Source of the DNA: Apostichopus japonicus
Taxonomy: Eukaryota > Echinodermata > Holothuroidea > Aspidochirotida > Stichopodidae
NCBI RefSeq assembly: GCF_037975245.1
Contig: NC_092569.1
Location: 36,066,168 to 36,130,167, forward strand
Direction: 5' to 3'
DNA: 64,000 nt
Part shown: in pieces, positions 1-12,300 of the stretch
Numbering within the stretch: the stretch's first letter is position 1
Layout: the number at the start of each line of letters is the position of its first letter
Translations under genes and position numbers: made by a program
Notes under the pieces: model-generated
What the model was told of the DNA's origin: nothing
Database searches by the model: none
The model's input: the letters and a program-made list of their open reading frames with translations, nothing else

Positions 1-242
1 CTTCTTCGACTAAATTTTTACAGATAATGGTGAGGGGGACCAATTGACAGGGAATCTGGTTTTAATATTGTGGGAAAGTAGTAAGTGGAGCTCTCAGTGT
101 GGTTCTAGGTTATCACTTTTTGGTTACCCCAGGATGTTTAGCAAAGTTTGGGAAAATGTTCCTTGACGGGAAAATTGGTCCAGTTACTGATGAAATTGAA
201 GAACAATGAAAAGATGAGAGATTTGGAAAATAATAAACTCAC
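1..242. other. intron within the LG5-coding part
   Basis: No exon, repeat or RNA recognised. The next laminin exon must lie left of position 1. Confidence 0.5.
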
Positions 243-396
243 TAAGGACTACGTATCCCCCGTTACTACCAAAGAAGACTCCCGGCTCTCTTAATCCTGG
301 ACAAGTGGGAACTTCAAATTCATTCTCCAGTTCTCTTGGTTCTGGTTGAACGTTAAAGTCTTTGATGCATCCTATTAGGCTCTCACGGTTCTCAAC
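243..396 (-). CDS. laminin alpha exon W51 (LG4 end, LG5 start)
   Basis: Encodes [20 protein letters not shown] then [14 protein letters not shown], i.e. the LG4 disulfide end and the first strand of LG5. Donor gtgagt after one base. Last exon in the window. Confidence 0.94.
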
Positions 397-3300
397 CTTA
401 ACAGAGGATAACAAAATATCAATTGTAAATTATTATTATTCTTCTGTAATCAAGACCAGTAACTAAAGATAGCACTCGTAGAACTGACTTAAGTTACCAG
501 AGCCAAGTGCATAGTAGTTATGCTCATAAACTAGCAGAGGTTGGTAGTAGTAGTTATGCTCATAAACTAGCAGAGGTCATTACTAGTAGTTATGCTCGTA
601 AACTAGCAGAGGTCGGTAGTAGTAGTTATGCTCGTAAACTAGCAGAGGTCAGTAGTAGTAGTTATGCTCGTAAACTAGCAGAGGTCAGGAGTAGTAGTTA
701 TGCTCATAAACTAGCAGCGGTCAGTAGTAGTAGTTCTGCTCGTAAACTAGCAGAGGTCAGTAGTAGTAGTTATGCTTGTAAACTAGCAGAGGTTGGTAGT
801 AGTAGTATTGCTCATAAACTAGCAGAGGTCGGTAGTAGTAGTTATGCTTGTAAACTAGCAGAGGTTGGTAGTAGTAGTATTGCTCATAAACTAGAAGAGG
901 TCGGTAGTAGTAGTTATGCTTGTAAACTAGCAGAGGTCAGTAGTAGTTATGCTTGTAAACTAGCAGAGGTCATTACTAGTAGTTCTGCTCGTAAACTAGC
1001 AGGGGTCAGTAGTAGTAGTTATGCTCGTAAACTAGCAGAGGTCATTACTAGTAGTATTGCTCATAAACTAGCAGAGGTCGGTAGTAGTAGTTATGCTCGT
1101 AAACTAGCAGAGGTCATTTAATGAGCATCAAGAGCTACCAGGGCAGAGAAGTGCTTTGCTTGCATAAGGGCAACTTAAATATGACACAGTTAAGCTGTAG
1201 AAATGCAATCAAGTCTAGGTATCACGGGAAGAAGCTGGTCGAATCATAGACTGTGTTGTTATTTACAGCTGTGTATGATACAAAACATGTGAAGTCGCAA
1301 ACATTGATGGCAAAATCATTATTACTTACTGATGCGTGGGTGACTAATACTTCAGCTCAAAATATTTCTGACTTGCATCTTGAAAAGTTTTAATTTAAAA
1401 TATGAGAGCATTGATGATGGCCTCAACTTACGGGTATATCATTGATCTCCAAATCTGGAGGCAGTCCTCCCACAAAGAGTGGTGTATCTGTAAGTAGATA
1501 TTTATTGGGACCTTGGAGGTATCCTGTTGCCACGGTTTCATCATCTACAAGTATCTCACCATGTCGACCATCTCGGAGGGTTTCAATCTAGCAAATAAAG
1601 CAATAAGCCAAGGAAATAATATTTAAACCATTCTCAAGACCTCTTTGCTCTAATTTGCCTTAATTGAACTTGCAGTGGTTTTTCTGATTGAACTTAATTG
1701 TTGTTTTAATTCTTTACATCTTTTGTTAATTTCTATACCTCCTCCCACCCATTGCCTAATACCTCCTCTCACCCACTGCCTAATACCTCCTCTCACCCAC
1801 TGCCTAATACCTCCTCTCACCCACTGCCTAATACCTCCTCTCTCCCACTGCCTAATACCTCCTCTCACCCATTGCCTAATACCTCCTCTTGCCCACTGCC
1901 TAATACCTCCTCTTGCCCACTGCCTAATACCTCCTCTCACCCACTGCCCTAATACCTCCTCTCACCCACTGCCTAATACCTCCTCTCACCCACTGCCCTA
2001 ATACCTCCTCTCACCCACTGCCCTAATACCTCCTCTCACCCACTGCCTAATACCTCCTCTCGCCCACTGCCCTAATACCTCCTCTCACCCATTGCCTAAT
2101 ACCTCCTCTCACCCACTGCCCTAATACCTCCTCTCACCCACTGCCTAATACCTCTCACCCACTGCCCTAATACCTCCTCTCACCCACTGCATAATACCTC
2201 CTCTCACCCACTGTCTAATACCTCCTCTTGCCCACTGCCTAATACCTCCTCTCGCCCACTGCCCTAATACCTCCTCTCACCCATTGCCTAATACCTCCTC
2301 TCACCCACTGCCCTAATACCTCCTCTCACCCACTGCCTAATACCTCTCACCCACTGCCCTAATACCTCCTCTCACCCACTGCATAATACCTCCTCTCACC
2401 CACTGCATAATACCTCCTCTCACCCACTGCCCTAATACCTCCTCTCACCCACTGCCTAATACCTCCTCTCACCCACTGCCCTAATACCTCCTCTCACCCA
2501 CTGCCTAATACCTCCTCTCACCCACTGCCCTAATACCTCCTCTCACCCACTGCCCTAATACCTCCTCTCACCCACTGCCTAATACCTCCTCTCACCCACT
2601 GCCTAATACCTCCTCTCACCCACTGCCTAATACCTCCTCTCACCCACTGCCTAATACCTCCTCTCACCCACTGCCTAATACCTCCTCTCACCCACTGCCT
2701 AATACCTCCTCTCACCCACTGCCTAATACCTCCTCTCACCCACTGCCCTAATACCTCCTCTCACCCACTGCCCTAATACCTCCTCTCACCCACTGCCCTA
2801 ATACCTCCTCTCACCCACTGCCCTAATACCTCCTCTCACCCACTGCCCTAATACCTCCTCTCACCCACTGCCTAATACCTCCTCTCACCCACTGCCTAAT
2901 ACCTCCTCTCACCCACTGCCTAATACCTCCTCTCACCCACTGCCTAATACCTCCTCTCACCCACTGCCTAATACCTCCTCTCACCCACTGCCCTAATACC
3001 TCCTCTCACCCACTGCCCTAATACCTCCTCTCGCCCATTGCCTAGTACCTCCTCCCGCTAATGCCCTATTACCTTCTCCAGTCCAAACCCTGGTCTCCCA
3101 TCCCTGTCGGATCATGCCCGCATGGCCGTCCCTGGTTAACTCACCATGTGCCACTGGTTATCGTTGACTCGAGATGAAGAGGTTATAAGCACAGACCCTG
3201 AGCCATAGTCAAAGCTGTAGACCAGGTATCCATCATTCAGGTATAAAGCTGTGAAATCATACTGATTATTGTCCGCTGTATAGTATAGAATAGCATAACT

Positions 3301-6300
3301 CGCTGCTGTCTTCAAAGAGAAGGACACTGTATCACTTCAAGAAGAACAAAATATATAGAAGAGTTATTCGATGTGGTAGATAATAAAAAATAAAAACATA
3401 AAAGAAAATTAAAAAAGAATTTATTTGCACACAATATTTGCTGATCACAGTGCCTATGATTGGATCTTGTTTTATTCATGTGGGTACTTTCCATTCGAGA
3501 CTCTGTTGTTATGTTGCCAATCTACACAGTTTTAATAATGATATTATTATGGTTAGATCAGTACATAACAACAACTTTTAAGTTAATACCTATCAGAATA
3601 ATCCCGGCCAAAAGTTTGATACTCATATCTGCTTTCATTGGTTGCACCAAAGTAAACAGCTCCACTATCTGATGGGTCAACAACATTGGCTGCTTCACCG
3701 AATCCTAACTTGCATTGTCCAGATGGAGGGGTAGTTCCAATTTCAGGAAAGGGTGTAGGGGTGCCATACTCGTCTGGAGGTGTTTCCGATACCACGATGG
3801 CTTCATCCGGACAGAAACCGAACGATGCCGAAGAATCACCAACTCTGTCTGCAAAGTTTTGTACACTGATGAAAAAATAGAGGGAGACATTTTATATACC
3901 CAATACATAGATAAAGCAGCTTTAAATATCAGTCAAAATTAATTGGCTAAAGACAGGATGTACCAGAAATCATAACTATAATAGATAATGATAGTAGAGC
4001 TATATCGAAAAAGAAGCAACAAGTACAAATCAAATCTTTCTGTGACACAATAAGTATATTCTTTCCTCTTATTGTGCTCTACGAGACTATCATAAAGTCT
4101 TATTATCTGAGACTAAATTAACTGGTAGCAATGAAGTCTAATTATCCCAGACTATATTAACTGGTAGCGATAAAGTCTAATTATCACAGACTATATTAAC
4201 TGGTAGCGATAAAGTCTAATTCTCCCAGACTATATTAACTGATAGCAATGAAGTGTAATTATCACAGACTATATTAACTGGTAGCGATAAAGTGTAATTA
4301 TCCCAGACTATATTAACTGGTAGCGATAAAGTCTAATTATCGAGGACTATATCAACTGCAGTTAATATGGTAGCGATAAAGTCTAATTATCTGGGCATCA
4401 CTTACTCCTGGTCTGTGCCCACATCTGAGATACATCCTACAAATGGCTGGAGATCTGGAACAACGTTTACATTGTAGGTCAGGCTCTTTGGCAATCCTCC
4501 AACAAAGAACTGACCATCTGTGACAACGGATGAACGGATGCGGAAATTACCAGTGTCTTCATCTTCATCATCTATACGGAGTTTAAGGCTTTAAGAAGAT
4601 AGAGAGGGTTTAGCACAATTAAGACTGCAATGGAGCCGGGGAGGGTTGGGGTTGCGGTGGACACTTCCTATCTTGTGGTATTAATGATATTCCTTTAATA
4701 TGGTCAAAACCAGGACCAGGAGAGATAGTGACCAGTCATCAATTATCACCGGCATAGTACCTCAGTAGAGCAACCAGCAACCAAACATAGGTGGTTATCA
4801 CACAGGGCTCCAACATACAATTTCTGCAGCCAAAAACATACATTTTGGGCATATCTGTTCTAATTTCAAGCTGGCCTTGAGCCTATCTCTCTGGCTGCCA
4901 AATTTCAGCAGCATGAACATATTTCATCCAATTTTTTTCCGTAAAAATAAGGATAGGTTTAGCTTCATAGAAGAGTTGATCATTTGTTTCAATTTTGAAA
5001 CCAAGCCTGAGACTATAAGATAGTTTTCTGCACTAAATTCTAAACCTGATAGAGAAATGCTTTCTTTTATAATATTCACTGTGTGTTAGCTATCATCATA
5101 ACTGAATATGTATAACCTACTGAATATTCAACTATCTATACTTATACTCTCTGTTGCTTTTTTTAATAATATTCAGTGTGCCAGCTGCCATCATTATATC
5201 TGAATATGCATAACCTGCTGAATATTCAACTATCTATACTTATACTCTCTGTTGCTTTCTATTCAGTGTGCCAGCCTCCATCATTGATCTGAATATGCAT
5301 AACCTGCTGAATATTCAACTATGTATACTTACTCTCTGTTGCTTTCTTTATTAAGATTCAGTGTGCCAACTGCCATCATTACATCTGAATATGCATAACC
5401 TGCTGAATATTCAACTATCTATACTTATCCTCTCTGCTGCTTTCTTTAATAATATTCAGTGTGTCAGCTGCCATCATTATATCTGAATATGCATAACCTG
5501 CTGAATATTCAACTATCTATACTTATACTCTGTTGCTTTTTTTAATACTATTCAGTGTGCCAACTGCCATAATTACATCTGAATATGCATAACCTGCTGA
5601 ATATTCAAATATCTATACTTACTCTCTGTTGCTTTCTTTAATGATATTAACAGTGTGCCAGTTGCCATCATTATATGTATCCTTCCCAGACTTCACCTTT
5701 GTTACCATGGATACTTCTTTTCCAAATGTTGCCTCGACTGTTCCATTGTTAAGCTGCACAGCCATTACATCTTCCTGTTGGTCGAGTTAAAGGGGTATAG
5801 TATAGCTCCTTTAGTATATCACTTTAAGGTCCAACCATTCATCTTTCTAATTACAAAGATAATTCTCACTGAAACAAGACATTCCTCATCAACCAAACTT
5901 GATATTTCCCTTCTGACATCATGAGCACAGACATAATTAGCGAACCCCCCCCCCCCCCCCCATCTTCAGCTTTCACTCATGCACATGAAAGCACTCCTAA
6001 ATTTAGTAGCTTGGGAATATAAACCAGGACAAGAAGACACCATTAAGGAGCATGATGAAGTAATTAACCAATAACCATGCTCAAGTATCAGAATAAAGCA
6101 ACATCCTGCGCATAAAGCAGAACTTGCCTATAAGAAAACCCGTCCTAGATACCCCACCTTTTTTCCATAACAAGTCGGGTAGGTCGGGTAGGATACCCCA
6201 GTTTTTACGGAAAAAGTGGGATATCTAGGGTGGATTTTCATATAGGCAAGATCTGCATGATGGGTTGTGTTCATTACTGGTTTGTCATTAAAGATTAAAG

Positions 6301-9300
6301 ATATCATGTATTGCGTAAAGCACATACCTGCATTAACATTCCAATTGCATACATAATATGTAGCATGTCTGCAGAGGTAGTCTCAAGAGGTAGCAACAAA
6401 GTGACTACAACCACCATGAACAATTGAACAATACCCTTCCCTTGCCCTTCCCCCCCCCCCCCCCATCTGATGTACTTCACACATCTCAGGAGGTAGCAAC
6501 ACAATACTACAGCTACCATGAACATATGAACAATACCCTCCCCTTGACCCTCCCCCGCCCCCCTTGACCCCCCCCCCCCCCCCCCCCCCCCTTGACCCCC
6601 CCTCCCCCATCTGATGTACTTCACACAGACAAGTGGATACTCACATGGGCACTATCAGAGAGGTACACCAACAGACCGGTTGGTTGGTGTGCTCTAAAAC
6701 TAAAGAGAAATTCTCTTCTGGAGTAGAAGTCAACAGGTGTCATTTTCACATAGCCTCCGTTGGGAGCTGGGAAGGACACCAATCGGATATCCTGAAGAAA
6801 GAATATTGGAAAAGCAATTATTTTTCACGGACTGTCTTTGGCCATTTGATACTTAGGTCAACTTTATGGTCACCTAACACTTGTCTGTATCTACACTTCA
6901 GTTACTTTCATTATTATCTTATACATACAACATGGTACATGCAACATACATACAACTTATACATACAACTTATACATACAACTTATACATACAACATGGT
7001 ACATGCAACATACCTAAAACTTATACATACAACTTAACCATACAACTAATACATACATCTTATACATACAACTTATACATACAACAATACATACAACATG
7101 ACACAAACATCTCAGAAAGGAAGTCTCTGAAGCTCTGTCTAAATCTTGTCAAATTATTCCAGGTTTATTATCTTAAAGGAGCCTTACATGGATGCTGACC
7201 TCAATTAGTCTAAAAGCTAGTGAAGGAGGTAACAATGGTTTTGATCATCTCAAGGTCATATCTGGAACAAAGGTCAGCATTGAGGAATGAGCTACTGGCA
7301 TCTGGTTACCGGCTACTGGAGCTACTGGCTACCGGCGCTACTGGCTACCGGCGCTACTGGCTACCGGCGCTACTGGCTACCGGCGCTACTGGCTACCAGC
7401 TACTGGAGCTTTTGGCTACCGGCTACTGGAGCTACTGGCTACCGGCTACTGGAGCTACTGGCTACCGGCGCTACTGCCTACCAGCTACTGGCGCTACTGG
7501 CTACCAGCGCTACCGGCTACTGGCACTACTGGCTACCGGTGCTAATGGCACTACTGGATACCAGCTACTGCAGCTACTGGCTACCGGCTCTACTGGCTAC
7601 AAGCTACTGGCGCTTCTGGCTACTGGCGCTACTGGAGCTACTCTCATGTGTGACTGAACAATTACACAACAGTCAGTGCTAATGTGACAGTGGTACCTCT
7701 ATAAACATACATGACTTCATAACAGACTACTTAGCCTCCAAAACTCAGCAATTTTACAGGTCTAGACAGCTTCCCAGCTGCATTCCATTGTTCAAGACAA
7801 GAGATGTAAAAGCATGCTTACCCTTTGGATGCAATCAGGAAAGATTCCTTTGGACTTGATGTTATCCAAGAGATTGATGGATTCCCTCGTAATTAAGATG
7901 TTCTTGATACACCCATTGAAGCCCTTCCTGGTTACCATTCTATACAGTCATCATTAGAACAAATTAAAAAATGTCATTTATCACTAAAATGATTTCACTT
8001 TCCAGTCTGTAATTTCAACTAAAAACCAAAGTTTAATCAATCCACAAACTGTCTACCCTTAATCTCTTTTTAACGTGATGCAGCAAGACAAAATCAAACA
8101 AAGATCTCAGGGAGATTAATATCATCTAATTAATAATTATAACTGAAATTTAACAAAGAATATTCATTCTAACCTAAGTGTCATCAACTGATCAACTTTA
8201 AATGCCAGATTAATACATTTACATACTTTAAACTGAACAAAGAATGTTCATGCTAACCTAAGTGTCATCAGCTGATAAACTTTAAATGCCTAATATACAT
8301 AACATAATTTGCATAAAAAGCTTTCACAATCCTATATAATCCGTTTATAACCACGTTCAGTTTATGTCACATTAACAATTTTTATCATTCTTTAATTTAT
8401 TATTCCGTCCACACACAGTGATGATGTAGTTTAAGTGTATAAACCCCGGCTGAGCGGAGTTGTTGAATGCCATATATAATATTAATACATTTGATCACCA
8501 TGAACTAAATACCAAACTAGCCTTTACTCAGTTAAAGGGCATCATAGTAACAGCATTTCAAGTGAACTGGACAGATTACTAGACGGCTAAGGAGTCAGGC
8601 TTGATTAAGTTTTTAACTCACGGATATTTGGTGTCCTTAATTCCAACGAGACCTCCAAAGAACAGAAACTTTATGGGCTTCAGTTTAGCGCTGGTTCCCA
8701 ATTCTTCTTCAAAGCGTTCTGGTCTGTTAGGAGCAAACATAAATAAAGAAAAATCTATCAATAATTATATTTTTCTGCTCACGATATACCACCTTGAAAG
8801 AAACTCCTCTTTAACAAAACAAAATGACATAAGCTTTCTCCTCTCTGGAGGTTATGCTTAAATATTAAATATATTATCATGAACTCTTTCCATATTTGGT
8901 AAAGGCGAAAGAAAAATGGAATGTAATGGTCCTGTCAAAATGTCTGTTCTCTTCTCTTCTGTTCCAGGTTATGGGAATATTCCTCCGACTTTGTGCTCAA
9001 AATTGCGTTCATGCTTTAGCTGGGTACATTCCGTCTCTCTGAATTATTCCAAACCTTGAGAATTATATTAAAGATAAAAGCACCACAGCTATGGCAGATA
9101 CTGTTTTAAGAAGACAAAAAACATATTGCAATTAGTGACCATTATTAAAATTTCTAGCAGATTCCATGACAATACTGATGTATCTTTGTGGTTACTGTTG
9201 TTCATTGAAAAGATAAAAAAAAGTACCAACAAAGAAAAGAAAGCGTATCCAGTGTAGCATGTCAAGAATTTCTTACGTCAAGATTGATTCTAAAGAATCA

Positions 9301-12300
9301 ATATTAACCAGCTTTTGAAACAATTTTCAACTGACACCTTCATGCCAGCTCAGTTAAAGCATATTATTTTAATGGCAATCTGACCTTGTCAAACACTTAC
9401 GCTTTGCCGATCTCCACTACAACCAGGTTAATAGTGTCTCGGAAACGACTCAAATCCACTGATGTCCAAATTTTCTTGTTATACTTTTCGCTGGTGGCAA
9501 TTTTGGTAAATTCTCCGTTTATCGAGAGAGTCACTACGACCCTGCCTCCTCTTATTTCTATAGATATGTAATCAGCCTGCGGGAAAATTATGAAATGTGA
9601 GATTGTATGTAATCTTTGTCTTCAAAAATTAAATATATAATTCAGTCTAATCAGATTTATGCAGCCATGCAAAAATAGAACAAGGTTTATGTAAGTGAAT
9701 GGCCTTATGCGACTACTGGCGCAAAGAGAGAATTAAGGTTAAGGTAGGTTATGTTCATCATCACAGCACCTCCATCACAAATGGTGCAAAGAATGTCCTC
9801 AAAAAGGAACAAATTGTGATAGATAATTAACAGTGCTTCTTCCTTCAGTTCACTTTGAACTCTCTAATTTGTTCATGCGGACTAAAGTACCATCAAAACG
9901 TAGCACATAGGCTTATCATTTTTCATTTTGAATAATGGAGTTATAGTTAAGTTAATAAATGTCTATTATTTTACCATTTGTTCTATGAGTGTGATTATTA
10001 CTAATATCAGAATGTGTCTGGCAGACAACAATTTGAAATATGATTATATACTACACTTTCCGAAAATTCTATTTTTGTTTTTGTTTCTATCAACTGCAAC
10101 CTTACATTCGTTTTTACTTGGTGACCCCAACACAAGAAATTACTAAAAAAGATAGACATATGTGAACAGGTGTGTAACAAGCCTGGTCTGGCCCCATGAA
10201 CAGATGTGTCACCTGGCCTCCTTTTCGAAGTCTTTATTTTTCCTTAAGTATATTTCTTAAACTGAGATTATTCTTAATCCCATACTTATCCATAATTGCC
10301 CCTGGTCCGAGGGGTTGTATGACAAATCCTCTCTTTAACAGTGGATTCAAAACTCACCCCTTTACCACCAAAGAAGATTAAACCGTTGACAGACTGAGTC
10401 TTAAAGTATAATCCAAAGTTAAATGTTTTCCCAAAGTCCTTAGGATTGTGGATCTTGACATAACCCGTGCCGTCAAAAGACGTCCCTCCCGAATCGGCTG
10501 GGTTAGGCTTCTCCGCCAAATCGGTGACATTTCTACGAGAAAGGAAAGTTGTAGACATCAAGCAGTTGCTCACCTCCAAAAGTATTGAGTATATACGTTG
10601 GTAAATGTTATAAATTATTGTTATGACAAATATTACAAATAACAATATTAATTACCAATATCACACAGTAATGATATATAAGAATGAAAATATCACTTAC
10701 ATGATTAAGTGGAAAACTGAGTATAAACTGCTTAAATTAAGTAGGACATGATTTCTAAACATACCTGATGATTCCTTGGTTAACATGGTCAGCATTCTCA
10801 AAGTTCCAAATACCAAGTGGTTCCTGATTGAAGATAATGGTATCGATTCCTCCAACGAAAGGGTTAACGTTGATGGCACCTGGCGCCTGGCAAGCAAAAT
10901 AATCCACAGATTATCTTTATGAATATTATTATGATATTTGCATATCACATTAATATTTACATCTGCTTAATATTTATTCATGAATTATGCTCAATTTTTC
11001 TACAGAGTTCAAAACAGAACATGACTACAGATATCTATTTATAATATATAGAAACACTCAGTATCACAAATAAATTATAAATAAATATATTTTCCCCGAT
11101 TTTTCTCTCTTATTTGAAATGAAATTCTTTCCAGAGGGGTTTCCTGAAACATGTGGTTACCGTAGATAATCTATTGGTAAAACATTCCAATACTACATAG
11201 GTACAGGTAACATTTAACTTAACACCATTATGGTTTCCTTACTTACAGTGAAATTCTCTCCGATTCCACCTACAAAGATACCCCATCCTTCACCCCAGTG
11301 TAGCAGACTATTTTCACCCTGTGAAGTGCCTTCGTTTTCAACCATTGGAGCTCCCTCAAAATCAGAGTACACAATCAGGCGGCCTTTCTTGCCAACCCTG
11401 CAGGAAGGAAAAAGGTTAGGTCAAACAAATTTTGTTCACATATCAAAATACACTATTTGTGTAAAATCAATCATGTTACTGTGAGAGAAAGAAACTTGCT
11501 GCATATTATCAGCTAATGAATTCTACAATGAAAACAACACATGATATTTTAATGTTTTTTCTTCCTTAGTTTCAACTGGAGTCTTAGACTCTCAGAAACA
11601 AAGACACTGACAAGCAGAGCCACGTTCTTTCTCTTTATGTCATAAGAAACACACTACATGTGACTCCAGAAATGATACAATCATGTTGTAAATGAGAGCA
11701 TGGCTGGAAGATGAAGTGGGTGCGGGGAAGAGTGGTTGCTTGCTGAGGTGGGTTCTGGGAAGAGGGGTTGCTTGCTGAGGTGGGTGTGGGGAAGAGTGGT
11801 TGCTTGCCAAGGTGGGTCCTGGGAAGATTGGTTGCTTGTGAGGTATGTGCGGGGAAGAGTGGTTCCTTCTGCAGTGGGACCGGGGAAGAGCGGTTGCTTG
11901 CTGAGGTGGGTTCTGGGAAGAGTGGTTGTTTGCTGAGGTGGGCTTGGATGAGTGGTTGCTTGCTGAGGTGGGTGCGGGGAAGAGTGGTTGCTTGCTGAGG
12001 TGGGTGCGGGGAAGAGTGGTTGCTTGCTGAGGTGGGAATGGGGAAGAGTGGTTGCTTGCTAAGGTGGGTGCGGGGAAGAGTGGTTGCCTGCTGAGGTGGG
12101 TGCAGGGTAGAGTGATTGCTTGCTGAGGTGGGTTCGGAATGACTGGTTGCTTGCTGAGGTGGGTGCAGGGAAAAGCGGTTGCTTGCTGAGGTGGGTGCGG
12201 GGTAGAGTGGTTGCTTCCTGATGCGGGTTCGTGGAAGAGTGGTTGCTTGTCGAGGTGGGGTGCGGGGAAGAGCGGTTGTTTGCTGAGGTGGGTGCGGAGA

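Noticed and set aside
509-1119. 204-residue plus-strand open frame of [11 protein letters not shown] repeats as a gene
   Set aside because: It is the translation of a minisatellite in a laminin intron; no splice, promoter or domain evidence. Kept only as a low-interest finding.
3145-3326. W49 acceptor at tacag (3327)
   Set aside because: Joining there to W48 shifts the frame to a stop; the acceptor at 3335 keeps the LG4 sequence.
6304-6624. Glycine-rich minus-strand frames
   Set aside because: Caused by poly-C tracts; no protein motif.
7220-7682. Two long plus-strand frames rich in L, A, T, G, Y
   Set aside because: Products of the ctactggctaccgg repeat.
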